A program made the position numbers and the translations under genes. A DNA stretch of 64,000 nucleotides, from contig CP000474.1 in NCBI GenBank assembly GCA_000014925.1, positions 4,533,687 through 4,597,686 on the forward strand, written 5' to 3'. This document shows, piece by piece, positions 43,480-52,630 of this stretch; position 1 is the stretch's first letter; each line of letters starts with the position of its first letter. The notes under the pieces were generated by a model that had not been told where the DNA came from, did no database searches, and saw only the letters and a list, made by a program, of their open reading frames with translations. This DNA comes from Paenarthrobacter aurescens TC1. GTDB taxonomy: Bacteria > Actinomycetota > Actinomycetes > Actinomycetales > Micrococcaceae.

Positions 43480-44061
43480 TTAGAGTCCCCAACGCACAAT
43501 TGCCGGCGTCCGCTTATCCCAACCAAGGGTGCAGACCTTCGCAGTTCCCAGAATGAAGTGCCGGCCTTCGCGTGCATCCATTTCCAGCCACCGCGCTGTC
43601 AGGATTCGGGAGAAATGACCGTGGGCCACTACCAGGACATTGTCCATTCCGGATTCCAGAACGCGTCCAATGATCTTGTCGGCCCGGGCCGCAACCTCAT
43701 CCAAGGTCTCCCCGTTGGGTACGCCATCTGTCCAGATGAGGTAGTCCGGGTTGTCTTTGCGAATCAGGTCCGAGCTGATGCCTTCGTAATCCCCGTAGTT
43801 CCATTCCACAGCCAGTGGCTCATGGACGGCCTCAGGGTAGCCTGCGAGTTCTGCCGTGCGGCGGGCGCGCCGCAGGGGTGAGGTCAGGACCAGGTCGAAG
43901 TCGATGCTTTCCAGGACCTTGCGGGCTTCAACAGCCTGCTGCTCGCCCTCAACAGTGAGGGGGAGGTCGGTCAGGCCGGTGTACTGACCGCTCTTGGACC
44001 ACTCGGTCTCGCCGTGGCGAAGGATCCAGAGTTGCGGACGCGGTGAAGTCGCAGCGTTCAT
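43480..44061 (-). CDS. Histidine phosphatase family protein (phosphoglycerate-mutase-like)
   Basis: 193 residues. The catalytic motif is LRHGETEWS (about 14-22), the second Arg is in TSPLRRARRTAEL, the Glu in VEWNYGDYEG and the second His in VVAHGHFSRIL. All catalytic residues of the branch 1 family are present. Function within the family is broad: phosphoglycerate, sugar phosphates or alpha-ribazole phosphate. Its start overlaps the cca stop (ATGA), so it is co-translated with the tRNA enzyme, a neighbour link that does not identify a substrate. Confidence 0.92.
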   Translation of the reverse strand: MNAATSPRPQLWILRHGETEWSKSGQYTGLTDLPLTVEGEQQAVEARKVLESIDFDLVLTSPLRRARRTAELAGYPEAVHEPLAVEWNYGDYEGISSDLIRKDNPDYLIWTDGVPNGETLDEVAARADKIIGRVLESGMDNVLVVAHGHFSRILTARWLEMDAREGRHFILGTAKVCTLGWDKRTPAIVRWGL

Positions 44062-45524
44062 GAGGGCTCCTCAGTTTCGGTCAAAGGCTCGACGGCGGAC
44101 TCGGGTTGCGCTTCCCACCATGCGAAGAGTTTCTGCTCGGCTTCCTCGGGGGACAGCGGACCGTGTTCCATTCTCTCTTCCAGAAGGAACTTGTAAGCCC
44201 GTCCCACCACGGGACCCGGTTTGAGTCCCAGGAGCCTCATGATCTGAGCGCCATCCAAATCAGGCCGGACAGCCGCCAGTGATTCCTGTTCCATAAGCGC
44301 CGAGATACGTTGCTCAAGGTCATCGTAGGCGAAGGACAGGCGGTCGGCCTTGCGCTGGTTACGCGTAGTGACGTCGGATCGGGTGAGCCGGTGAAGGCGT
44401 TCCAGGAGGGGACCGGCGTCGGTGACGTAGCGGCGGACCGCGGAGTCGCTCCAGCCGGCATCGCCGTAGCCGTAGAAGCGCATGTGCAATTCCACCAGGC
44501 GTGAAACGGCTTTGATTGAGTCGTTGTCGAACCGCAGTGCTTTCATGCGCTTGGCGGTCAGCTTCGCACCCACAACGTCGTGGTGGCGGAAGCTCACCGC
44601 GCCGCCCGGTTCAAAACGACGCGTAGCCGGTTTGCCGACGTCGTGCATTAGCGCTGCGAACCGCAACACAAAATCGGGGCCGGGCACAGGGCCGTCAGGT
44701 CCTGTTTCCAGTGCAGCGGCCTGCTCAAGGACCTGAAGGGAGTGCTGGTAAACGTCTTTGTGCCGGTGGTGCTCGTCGGCTTCCAGGCGCAGGGCGGAGA
44801 CCTCGGGGAGCACGAACTCAGCAAGGCCCGTGTCCACCAGGAGGTCGATGCCCACGCGGGGGTGGGTTCCGTTAATAAGCTTGACCAGCTCTTCACGGAC
44901 GCGCTCGGCCGAAATGATTTTGATGCGGTCTGCCATTTGGGACATGGCCAGCCGGACGTCGTCGTGAACCGACACGCCGAGCTGCGATGCGAAACGGGCC
45001 GCACGCATCATGCGCAGGGGATCGTCGGAGAAAGAGGCCTCCGGGGCGCCTGGTGTGGCGAGCTCTGACGCGTGAAGGTCGCGAACACCGCCGAAGGGAT
45101 CCACCAGTTCCAGGCTCGGCAGGCGCAGCGCCATGGCGTTGATGGTGAAGTCGCGGCGGAGAAGGTCGTCGGTCAGGGAGCTGCCGAAAGCCACCACGGG
45201 CTTGCGCGAATCGGGGTCGTAAGCCTCCGCGCGGTACGTGGTGATTTCAATCTGGAAACCGCTCTTCTTCATCCCGATAGTGCCGAAAGCGCGGCCGATT
45301 TCCCAGAAATTGTCCGCCCACTTCTTGATGACGGAAATGGTCTGGTCCGGCGTGGCGTCGGTGGTGAAGTCGAGGTCCGGGGAGGTTCTGCCCAGGAAAA
45401 GGTCGCGCACGGGTCCACCCACCAAGGACAGCTCGAAGCCGGCGTCGACAAAGCGCTGCCCGAGGTCGAGCACCACCGGATCGATGGTGAAGTTAACAGA
45501 AGAGCTGTCCAATACGTGCGCCAT
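44058..45524 (-). CDS. cca: CCA tRNA nucleotidyltransferase
   Basis: 488 residues. The nucleotidyltransferase core has LVGGPVRDLFLGRTSPDLDFTTDATPD with the catalytic DxD, followed by RRDFTINAMAL. A C-terminal HD domain follows (LMHDVGKPATR ... HHDVVGAKLTAKRM), as in the actinobacterial PcnA/Cca type. It adds or repairs the 3' CCA of tRNAs, matching the lack of an encoded CCA in the tRNA-Leu here. It is divergent from the NUDIX gene, in the conserved actinobacterial order cca/NUDIX/murJ. Confidence 0.95.
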   Translation of the reverse strand: MAHVLDSSSVNFTIDPVVLDLGQRFVDAGFELSLVGGPVRDLFLGRTSPDLDFTTDATPDQTISVIKKWADNFWEIGRAFGTIGMKKSGFQIEITTYRAEAYDPDSRKPVVAFGSSLTDDLLRRDFTINAMALRLPSLELVDPFGGVRDLHASELATPGAPEASFSDDPLRMMRAARFASQLGVSVHDDVRLAMSQMADRIKIISAERVREELVKLINGTHPRVGIDLLVDTGLAEFVLPEVSALRLEADEHHRHKDVYQHSLQVLEQAAALETGPDGPVPGPDFVLRFAALMHDVGKPATRRFEPGGAVSFRHHDVVGAKLTAKRMKALRFDNDSIKAVSRLVELHMRFYGYGDAGWSDSAVRRYVTDAGPLLERLHRLTRSDVTTRNQRKADRLSFAYDDLEQRISALMEQESLAAVRPDLDGAQIMRLLGLKPGPVVGRAYKFLLEERMEHGPLSPEEAEQKLFAWWEAQPESAVEPLTETEEPS

Positions 45525-45672
45525 AGTTCCTTAAGCTTGGCAGATTTTTGCGCAGCAGTGGGCCACTGTTCCATGCGAAATCAGGCATGTGTCCGCGGAG
45601 CATCTCCTGCAGTACATCTTGTGGCCATGTCCCGGTCATCACTCCGGGGCAAGAGTCGTTAGAGTGGACCTC

Positions 45673-46224
45673 ATGGCCAACCCGATCCCGAGCGCTCCTG
45701 GCAGGAGGACAAACGCACCGTTGCCGTCGGCAATCGGCGCGCACGTCGCGCCTGCCCAGCAGCACCCGGTGCAGGCCTCGCTTCCCACTGTTGAGGAAGT
45801 GTCAGCCGGTGGCGTGGTAGTAGACACGTCCGACGGCGAACTCCGGGTTGCGATTATCGCCCGCCTCAATAGGGGTGGCCGGCTTGAGTGGTGCCTCCCG
45901 AAGGGCCACCCGGAAGGCCGCGAGAACAACGAGGAAGCTGCTGTTCGTGAGATTGCCGAGGAAACCGGCATCGAGGGCAACATTCTGGCGCCCCTTGGCA
46001 GCATCGACTACTGGTTCACCGTGAGCGGCCACCGCGTCCACAAGACCGTGCACCATTTCCTGCTCCGGGCAACGGGCGGCGAGCTCACCATCGAGAACGA
46101 TCCGGACCAGGAAGCCGTGGACGCCGCGTGGGTTCCCATCCAGGAACTGGCCCGAAAATTGTCCTTCCCGAATGAACGCCGCATCGCCGATTTGGCACGG
46201 GAAGTGCTTCCCGAACATCTCTGA
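45673..46224 (+). CDS. NUDIX hydrolase
   Basis: 183 residues from the ATG at 45673 (MANPIPSAPGRRTNA). The open frame extends to 45589, but that stretch looks like the divergent promoter region. The NUDIX box is GHPEGRENNEEAAVREIAEETGIEG (GX5EX7REUXEEXGU), containing the metal-binding Glu residues. The first ~50 residues are Pro/Ala-rich and disordered. The mycobacterial equivalent at this position is MutT4. Substrate not established. murJ starts 26 bp downstream, although in mycobacteria a large secreted protein gene lies between. Confidence 0.92.
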   Translation: MANPIPSAPGRRTNAPLPSAIGAHVAPAQQHPVQASLPTVEEVSAGGVVVDTSDGELRVAIIARLNRGGRLEWCLPKGHPEGRENNEEAAVREIAEETGIEGNILAPLGSIDYWFTVSGHRVHKTVHHFLLRATGGELTIENDPDQEAVDAAWVPIQELARKLSFPNERRIADLAREVLPEHL

Positions 46225-46250
46225 CCCGGGTACATGGGACGATAAAGGCG

Positions 46251-48266
46251 ATGTCTGAAGCCAAAACAACCCAGTCCGTTCAGTCCGGAGAAGCACGTTC
46301 CAGCGCCATCATGGCCGCAGGAACGCTCGTTTCCCGGTTCCTTGGCTTCGCCAAAACGTGGATGCTCGGCGCCGCCCTCGGCCTGGGCTCCACGATCAAT
46401 GACACGTTCATTAACGCGAACAACCTGCCGAACCTGATCTTCCTCCTGGTTGCCGGCGGCGTGTTCAACGCCGTTCTGGTCCCACAGATCATTAAGGCCA
46501 GCAAGGCCCCCGACCGAGGCGCGGACTACATCAGCCGCCTGCTGACACTGGCAGTCCTGGTGCTTCTGGCGTTGACGGCGCTGGTAACGCTGGCGGCACC
46601 CTTGGTCATCGACCTCACCACGCAAGGCTACTCCGAGCAACAGAAGGCCTTGGCGGTCACCTTCGCTTTCTGGTGCCTGCCGCAGATCTTCTTCTACGGG
46701 CTCTATGCCCTCCTCACGCAGGTGTTGAACGCCCACGGAGCGTTCGGCCCCGCCATGTGGGCCCCGATCCTCAACAACCTGGTGGCCATCGCCGGTCTGG
46801 GGATGTTCATCTGGATCTTGGGCGAGAACATTCACAACCCCCACACCTTGGACAACTGGGGGCCCACCCAGACGTTCCTGATTGCCGGTTTCTCCACTTT
46901 CGGTGTGGTCGCGCAGACTGCCATTCTCCTAATCCCCGTCTTCCGCCTGCGCCTCGGCCTTCGTCCGCGCTTCGGCTGGCGCGGCGTTGGACTCGGCCAG
47001 GCAGCCAAGCTGAGCGTCTGGACGCTGGCGACCGCCGCCGTCGGACAACTCGCGTTCCTGTACGTCATGAGGATCGCCACCATTCCCGGTGCCGAGCGCC
47101 TCCGTCTGAGCAACGCGGGGAATACAGTGGCCGCTGCGGTCCTGCCCGGCAACGCCGTCCTGGAGGTCGCGAGCCAGCTCTACCTGTTGCCCCACTCGAT
47201 CATTGCATTGTCCTTGGCTACCGTCCTCTTCAACCGCATGACACGCGCGTCGCAGGACGGCAACAAAGCCGAGCTGCGGGACGCCCTTTCCCACGGCCTC
47301 CGCACTATGGCTGTTGCCACCGTTTTCGGTGCCTTGGCGCTGTTCGCGCTGGCCGGTCCGCTGGGAATGTTCTTCTCCGGTGGCGAACCGCAGGACGGCG
47401 TCATGCTGGCGCAGACGCTCACCATCCTCGCGCTGAGCACACCCTTCCTGAGTGCAAACTTCATGATGTCCCGCGTGTTCTACGCCAACGAGGACGCCCG
47501 CACGCCCCTGTACGTCCAGTTGTGGTTGGCCGTGATCTACGTGGTGGGCGCATTCTTCATCCAGTTCCTTCCCGTGGGCCAGATCATCTACGCGATCGCA
47601 ATCCTCTACACACTGGGCAACATTCTGTCCGTGGTGATCAGCGTGGTGTTCCTGCGCCGGTTGCTGGGTCACCTCGACGGGCCGCGCATCGCTAACTCGT
47701 ACATCCGCATGGGCTACGCAGGCCTGGGTTCTGCGCTTGCCGGTGCAGGGGCTTTGTGGCTTCTGGGGAGCTACCGTGCCGACGGGTTCGCATGGAGCAG
47801 CCGCCCGGCCGCCTTGGTGACCGTCGTCGTCGTCGGGCCTGTCATGCTGCTCGCATACCTGGTCCTCCTGCGCGTCTTCCACGTCACCGAACTTCGCGAC
47901 CTCCTGCGTCCGCTCATGGGCCGTCTGGGTCGCGGTGTCCCCGCGCCCGTTGGCGCCCCTGCGGAACCCACGACGCCGGCACGCGCTACGGTCTCGGACG
48001 ATACCGGTTTGATTCCGCGCATCTCGGGCGAGTTCGACGCTGCTTCCTTCAGGGCCGGGCCGGCTCTTGCCCCTCAGCGTTCTCCCGAACCCGCCACCGG
48101 CGGCTCACCGGACGAGGCCAAGACCTACCTTCCGGAAGAAGACGCGCCAAGCACGGCCCGCGGCGGCAGGTTCCGTCCACAGGTCCCGCTGCCGGGTCGA
48201 CGCACCTACCAAGGCGACGCCGGACAGAATCCTTACTTCCCCACACGCGGAAGCCACAGGAAGTGA
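46251..48266 (+). CDS. murJ: Lipid II flippase MurJ (MviN)
   Basis: 671 residues. Fourteen membrane helices cover about residues 15-540; ARSSAIMAAGTLVSRFLGFAKTWML and NNLPNLIFLLVAGGVFNAVLVPQ are MurJ/MviN signatures of the MOP superfamily. A ~120-residue Pro/Ala/Arg-rich C-terminal tail follows, likely disordered and cytoplasmic. It moves lipid-linked peptidoglycan precursors to the outer face. In mycobacteria the same polypeptide continues into a pseudokinase and ectodomain; here that part is a separate gene at 48406. Confidence 0.93.
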   Translation: MSEAKTTQSVQSGEARSSAIMAAGTLVSRFLGFAKTWMLGAALGLGSTINDTFINANNLPNLIFLLVAGGVFNAVLVPQIIKASKAPDRGADYISRLLTLAVLVLLALTALVTLAAPLVIDLTTQGYSEQQKALAVTFAFWCLPQIFFYGLYALLTQVLNAHGAFGPAMWAPILNNLVAIAGLGMFIWILGENIHNPHTLDNWGPTQTFLIAGFSTFGVVAQTAILLIPVFRLRLGLRPRFGWRGVGLGQAAKLSVWTLATAAVGQLAFLYVMRIATIPGAERLRLSNAGNTVAAAVLPGNAVLEVASQLYLLPHSIIALSLATVLFNRMTRASQDGNKAELRDALSHGLRTMAVATVFGALALFALAGPLGMFFSGGEPQDGVMLAQTLTILALSTPFLSANFMMSRVFYANEDARTPLYVQLWLAVIYVVGAFFIQFLPVGQIIYAIAILYTLGNILSVVISVVFLRRLLGHLDGPRIANSYIRMGYAGLGSALAGAGALWLLGSYRADGFAWSSRPAALVTVVVVGPVMLLAYLVLLRVFHVTELRDLLRPLMGRLGRGVPAPVGAPAEPTTPARATVSDDTGLIPRISGEFDAASFRAGPALAPQRSPEPATGGSPDEAKTYLPEEDAPSTARGGRFRPQVPLPGRRTYQGDAGQNPYFPTRGSHRK

Positions 48267-48405
48267 GCCGGTGCCGCCAACACGGGCGGCGGGCCTCAAT
48301 CCGTTAGGCTAGAAACGAATATAGGTAGTTGCAAAAGAGGTTCAACCGGTTCACCGGGGGAGCCATGTGCTGGACCGCAGCTCCCGGACAGCCTAGGAGG
48401 AACAC

Positions 48406-50067
48406 GTGTCCCACCCGATCGACGTCGGATCAGTACTTGGCGGCCGCTACAAGGTCACGGCCAATGTATTGACCTCGCATGACCAAGATCAGGTGCTCGA
48501 CGGCGTGGACCAGGTCCTCAACCGTCCCGTGAGCATCCTTGTTGCCGGTCCCGGAAATGCCGAGCAGGTGGCCCAGAGCGCCCGTGAAGTGGCCACCGGG
48601 GAGAGGCCGGGCCATGTTCAGATCCTGGACTTGGGAATCAGCGAAAACACCACGTACCTGATCACCAACCACAGTACCGCTGCGGATCTGCTGGACCTCG
48701 TGGTCGCCACCAACCCGCCTTACATCGAGCCTTTCTTCACGGAGACGCTCGGAAGCGAGATTTTTGGCCGGCCGCGCACCTATGAGCCCGAGACGTACGA
48801 CGGTCTTTACGAGGATGATGAGCACGACGCCGAGTACATCCAGTACGACGAAAACGGCTACCCCATCCCGTACGAGTCCGACGGCGAGCAGTCTGAACCT
48901 GCCGCGCCCGCACGCACTGCGCCGCACGTACCGCCCATGCCCTCGTCCAGCCCTTCTTCGCAAAAGAGCGGGATCGCGGGCAAGCTGGCTGCTGCCGCTG
49001 CCGGCGCCGGAGCAGCGGGGGTCGCTGCCGCTGCCGCTCTGAAGCACGCGGGTTCCAAAAACCACGACGCCGGTGCTGCCGCCGCTGATACTGCAGGTCC
49101 AGGTTCTGCCGGCGCTGGTTCTGCCGGCACAACGGGCGGAGCGTCGCCTGCTGTTGCATCGCAGCCGCCGACCCAGGCCGTTTCATCGCCGCCGGTTTCG
49201 TCGCACACTGCCAACCGCGAGCCGGCTGCGGAACCAAAGGTTTCCCTGTGGTCCCAGGAGGACTACGGATTTAGCGGCTCAGGCGCAGATGCTGGTGGTT
49301 CCGGTGCTACAAACCGTGGCAGCGACTCCGGCTACGATCGGGCGGCCAGCAGCTTCCCGGCGTCGTCAGCTGTTACGGACGATTACGCGGACGAGGAAGT
49401 TTACGAAGACGAGGCTCCGGAGAAGGAACCGCGTTCACTGCGCTGGCTCGTCGGTGGCCTCCTTGCCGCCGTTTTGGTGGTGGGACTCGTCCTGGCGGTG
49501 ACCAATCTCGGCAGCCTCTTGCCCAGCGGCGCACCGGCCGCCACGCAAAGCACGCCTGCCCCGCAATCCTCGGCTCCGGAAACTGAGGAGCCCGCGCCCA
49601 CGCAAGCTCCGGCACCTGCCACGCCGCCGGAAATCGAAGAGATCAGCCGCCTCGGCGACTTCCCCTTCGCTGCCACCTATGACAAGGACCTTGCCCGGGC
49701 CTTTGACGGTAACGCTGCAAGCTACTGGTCGGACATGGAATTCGCCTCCGCAAACTGGGGTGGACTTTTCGAAGATATGCCGCTTGTGGTCAAGCTCAAG
49801 GAACCCACCGAGGTCAAGTCCGTTGTGCTCAACCAGCTGGGTGGTTCCGGCGGTAGTATCAGCGTCTACACCAACGATCGTCCTGCGATGGACGGCGCAA
49901 AACTGGTGGGAACCAACAGCTTCACATCCCCGGAACTGACCATGCCGCTTGCAGCACCGACGCAGACCCAGTACGTCATCGTGGTCATCAGCGCGCTCCC
50001 CAAGCTGGCTGCACCGAAGACCCGATTCGGCTTCGGACTGCGTCTCGCTGAGGTCACGGTGCAGTAG
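48406..50067 (+). CDS. MurJ-associated pseudokinase-like membrane protein
   Basis: 553 residues from a GTG with AGGAGGAACAC before it. Residues ~8-110 resemble the N-lobe of a Ser/Thr kinase (LGGRYKVTANVL then RPVSILVAGP), but the beta-3 Lys is absent and no catalytic loop or DFG follows, so it is a truncated pseudokinase. A long Ala/Ser/Gly/Pro disordered stretch (about 165-340) precedes one membrane helix (about 345-367). Outside lies a discoidin-like beta-sandwich (about 410-553; FDGNAASYWSDMEF, FGFGLRLAEVTV). Together these parts mirror the C-terminal half of mycobacterial MviN, which recruits FhaA when phosphorylated. Function here inferred. Confidence 0.75.
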   Translation: MSHPIDVGSVLGGRYKVTANVLTSHDQDQVLDGVDQVLNRPVSILVAGPGNAEQVAQSAREVATGERPGHVQILDLGISENTTYLITNHSTAADLLDLVVATNPPYIEPFFTETLGSEIFGRPRTYEPETYDGLYEDDEHDAEYIQYDENGYPIPYESDGEQSEPAAPARTAPHVPPMPSSSPSSQKSGIAGKLAAAAAGAGAAGVAAAAALKHAGSKNHDAGAAAADTAGPGSAGAGSAGTTGGASPAVASQPPTQAVSSPPVSSHTANREPAAEPKVSLWSQEDYGFSGSGADAGGSGATNRGSDSGYDRAASSFPASSAVTDDYADEEVYEDEAPEKEPRSLRWLVGGLLAAVLVVGLVLAVTNLGSLLPSGAPAATQSTPAPQSSAPETEEPAPTQAPAPATPPEIEEISRLGDFPFAATYDKDLARAFDGNAASYWSDMEFASANWGGLFEDMPLVVKLKEPTEVKSVVLNQLGGSGGSISVYTNDRPAMDGAKLVGTNSFTSPELTMPLAAPTQTQYVIVVISALPKLAAPKTRFGFGLRLAEVTVQ

Positions 50068-50084
50068 CCACACACCATCAGATA

Positions 50085-50127
50085 GCAGTTGGGGCCGTTT
50101 TGACTCGTCAGAACGGCCCCTACTGCT
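50085..50127 (+). terminator. Terminator after the MurJ-associated gene
   Basis: AGCAGT-t-GGGGCCGTTTTGAC pairs with GTCAGAACGGCCCC-t-ACTGCT, a stem of about 20 bp with a 2-nt turn. It sits 18 bp after the stop at 50067. No T-run, but the stem is very stable. Confidence 0.8.
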
Positions 50128-50213
50128 GTCTGCGTTGGCGTCACCGCTTAGATTCGGCATGCTTGCAGACGGTACCCTGAATGATGGTGGCTTTTAGGGT
50201 CCCCAACTCCAAC

Positions 50214-50239
50214 GGAATATTTGGAACGCAACAGGGGTT
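50214..50239 (+). promoter_or_regulatory. SigR/SigH-type promoter of trxB-trxA
   Basis: GGAAT (50214-50218), an 18-bp spacer and GTT (50237-50239) match the sigma-R/sigma-H consensus GGAAT-N18-GTT known for disulphide-stress promoters in Streptomyces and mycobacteria. It lies 58-83 bp upstream of the trxB GTG start. This is the expected control of a thioredoxin system. Confidence 0.8.
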
Positions 50240-50296
50240 GAGTCAGGTGGCTGCCCCGAAAGCCGCAGCATCGACTAAGGAAGAGGTTCACGCCAA

Positions 50297-51253
50297 GTGA
50301 GCATTGCAGAAAACAGCGCATCGCAGGTGCGTGACGTCATCATCGTTGGTTCAGGCCCTGCCGGCTATACAGCCGCCGTTTACACCGCCCGCGCCAACAT
50401 GAAGCCTCTGCTCATTGCCGGTTCCGTCACTGCTGGTGGCGAACTGATGAACACCACTGACGTGGAAAACTACCCGGGATTCCCGGAAGGCATCATGGGC
50501 CCGGACCTCATGGAGAACTTCGAGAAGCAGGCGGCCCGCTTCGGCACCGAGATCCAGTTTGAGGACGTTACCGAGCTGGACCTCGACGGCGACATCAAGA
50601 CCGTGACCATCGGAACGGGGGAGACCTTCCAGGCGAAGGCCATCATCCTGTCCACAGGTTCGGCCTACCGCGAGCTCGGCTTGGCCAACGAGAAGCGCCT
50701 CTCAGGCCACGGCGTTAGCTGGTGTGCAACCTGCGACGGTTTCTTCTTCAAGGATCAGGACATTGCCGTCATCGGTGGTGGCGACTCCGCCATGGAGGAA
50801 GCACTGTTCCTCACCAAGTTTGCGAAGTCCGTCACGGTAGTCCACCGTCGCGATACCCTCAAGGCTTCCAAGATCATGGGTGACCGTGCCCAGGCCCACG
50901 AGAAGATCAAGTTCGTCTGGAACACGGCCGTTGAAGATGTTCTCGGTGGGGACAAGGTGACTGGTCTCAAGCTGAAGAACCTCGTGGACGGAACCGAGTC
51001 AGAACTCGCTGTCACCGGCGTGTTCGTGGCCATCGGCAACGACCCCCGCACGGACCTCATCAAGGGCAAGGTTGATCTGACCCCTGAAGGAACCATTGCC
51101 GTGGAAGGCCGTAGCTCCCGGACCAACATCAAGGGTGTCTTCGCCGCGGGCGACGTCATTGATCCCACGTACCGCCAAGCCATTACGGCCTCGGGTTCCG
51201 GTTGTGTGGCTGCCCTTGACGTTGAGCACTACCTCGCAGACCTGCACTCCTAA
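50297..51253 (+). CDS. trxB: Thioredoxin-disulfide reductase
   Basis: 318 residues, GTG start with an AAGGAAGAGG upstream. The FAD loop GSGPAGYTAAVYTARA is at the N-terminus, the redox-active CATC motif in WCATCDGFF and the NADPH loop GGGDSAMEEALFL. The FAD C-terminal motif is GVFAAGDVIDPTYRQA. It passes electrons from NADPH to thioredoxin. trxA follows after 34 bp, so they form one operon under the SigR-type promoter. Confidence 0.97.
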   Translation: MSIAENSASQVRDVIIVGSGPAGYTAAVYTARANMKPLLIAGSVTAGGELMNTTDVENYPGFPEGIMGPDLMENFEKQAARFGTEIQFEDVTELDLDGDIKTVTIGTGETFQAKAIILSTGSAYRELGLANEKRLSGHGVSWCATCDGFFFKDQDIAVIGGGDSAMEEALFLTKFAKSVTVVHRRDTLKASKIMGDRAQAHEKIKFVWNTAVEDVLGGDKVTGLKLKNLVDGTESELAVTGVFVAIGNDPRTDLIKGKVDLTPEGTIAVEGRSSRTNIKGVFAAGDVIDPTYRQAITASGSGCVAALDVEHYLADLHS

Positions 51254-51287
51254 GCTGCATCCAAGCAACCATACGAAGGGAAAAGTT

Positions 51288-51614
51288 ATGAGCAACGCAA
51301 AAGACGTAACTGACGCAAGCTTCAGTACGGATGTCCTGGCTTCCGAGAAGCCGGTCATCGTGGACTTCTGGGCAGAGTGGTGCGGCCCCTGCCGCAAGCT
51401 CGGCCCCATCCTCGACGAGATCTCCGTCGAGTACAGCGAAAAGGTTGACGTTGTGAAGCTCAACGTCGACGACAACCCCGCCATCGCCGCCGAGTACGGC
51501 ATCACGTCCATCCCGGCCGTGTACCTGTTCAGCGGGGGAGAAGTGAAGAGCACCGTCATCGGCGCCAAGCCGAAGCAGTTCTTCGAGAAGGAATTCGCGG
51601 ACGTCCTGTCCTAA
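51288..51614 (+). CDS. trxA: Thioredoxin
   Basis: 108 residues from the ATG at 51288 (MSNAKDVTDASF) with GAAGGGAAAAG as ribosome binding site. The active site is WAEWCGPCRKL, and the cis-Pro loop is GITSIPAVYLF. It reduces protein disulphides in the cytoplasm with TrxB. It is followed by a terminator and then by the long gene-free region. Confidence 0.97.
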   Translation: MSNAKDVTDASFSTDVLASEKPVIVDFWAEWCGPCRKLGPILDEISVEYSEKVDVVKLNVDDNPAIAAEYGITSIPAVYLFSGGEVKSTVIGAKPKQFFEKEFADVLS

Positions 51615-51640
51615 GTTTTCCAGACCAAGTTACATCGAAA

Positions 51641-51687
51641 AGCCGGCGGCTGCTGCTCCTCAGGGAGCGGGAGTCGCCGGTTTTTTG
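51641..51687 (+). terminator. Terminator after trxA
   Basis: CCGGCG and CGCCGG arms enclose an inner part that can pair further (GCTCCTCAGGGAGC), followed by TTTTTTG. A typical Rho-independent terminator, ending 73 bp past the trxA stop. Confidence 0.85.
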
Positions 51688-52374
51688 TTTCGTTCAATGA
51701 TTTCAAACAGATTCGGTCTCATTAGTTCCGTACTCTTCCTGAGCGTCCCCCGGCTTCCTCCTGAGCTTACAGTGCCGTTCTCCCTACCTGGGGTAGGGAG
51801 AAATCATCGTTCCTTCAGGCGCTTCCCCGTTCTGCCAGACCGGGGCACCCCTGAGGGCATTTCTTCGTTGCTCGTCAAGCTGTCCTTCAAGCTCTCTTCC
51901 CGCTTGTTGTCCTGGCCACTGGCTAAAGTGGCGCTAGCTCGCCGGTCCGGTTCCCTGTCGGACTGACTTCTTGCCCGTCCGGTGTCCCTTCCAGTTCCTC
52001 GCCCGTCCGGTTCCTTTGGGGGGAGGGCCGTGAGCCCTCCGAAACCGAGGGCCGCGTTGCTGCATCTCCGCTTTCACATCGGGATGCACGCTGGCGATGT
52101 AAGTTGTATGGCTGCCCGCCGCAAGCTACGGGCCTCACGCTGCAAACAGAAGCCGCAGTCTGCTGAGGTAACCGCAGTTAGAGTGAATATCTTGCTGCCC
52201 CTGCGTCCTTCCACGTCTCGCCGCCTAGCTAACCATCCCACTCCCTATTAACGTTGGGGAGGACCTTGGCCGTGCTGATGTAGGTAGTTCCTTGCCCGGT
52301 CGGAGGCCTTGTCCAAAAAAGAACCTCTTCCTGCTTTCAATTGCTTGTGTTTGGCTTCGAAGGTGGTGGGTGCC

Positions 52375-52390
52375 GGGTTCACGTGAAACA
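52375..52390. other. parS site 1 (14/16)
   Basis: GGGTTCACGTGAAACA differs from TGTTTCACGTGAAACA at positions 1 and 3. Outermost of the cluster, so the weakest ParB nucleation candidate with site 9. Confidence 0.7.
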
Positions 52391-52558
52391 CTGCTCTCTA
52401 GTCCTAGCATTCACTTTCCCAGTCACTTAGGTGGCTGGACCAGCGTTTAACATCTGAAGCGCGCGGAAAATCACCAAATACCGACTGCGGATTCAGTACC
52501 TGGGGCAGTTGACCCTCAGCTGACTATTTGACGGTTCTTCGGAATCATCACTAGTCAG

Positions 52559-52630
52559 TGCTTCCAATGCTTCCAATGCTTCCAATGCTTCCAATGCTTC
52601 CAATGCTTCCAATGCTTCCAATGCTTCCAA
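52559..52630. repeat. Tandem repeat, 8 x 9 bp
   Basis: Eight perfect copies of TGCTTCCAA in 72 bp, then a partial copy (TGCT). Because the unit is 9 bp, every frame stays open through it (for example Met-Leu-Pro repeats), which creates spurious ORFs. Identical copies suggest recent slippage. The nearest parS sites are 169 and 699 bp away. Confidence 0.95.

Noticed and set aside
52559..52630. Could the tandem repeat be a CRISPR array?
   Set aside because: The units are 9 bp and adjoin without spacers, so it is a simple tandem repeat; no cas genes are nearby.
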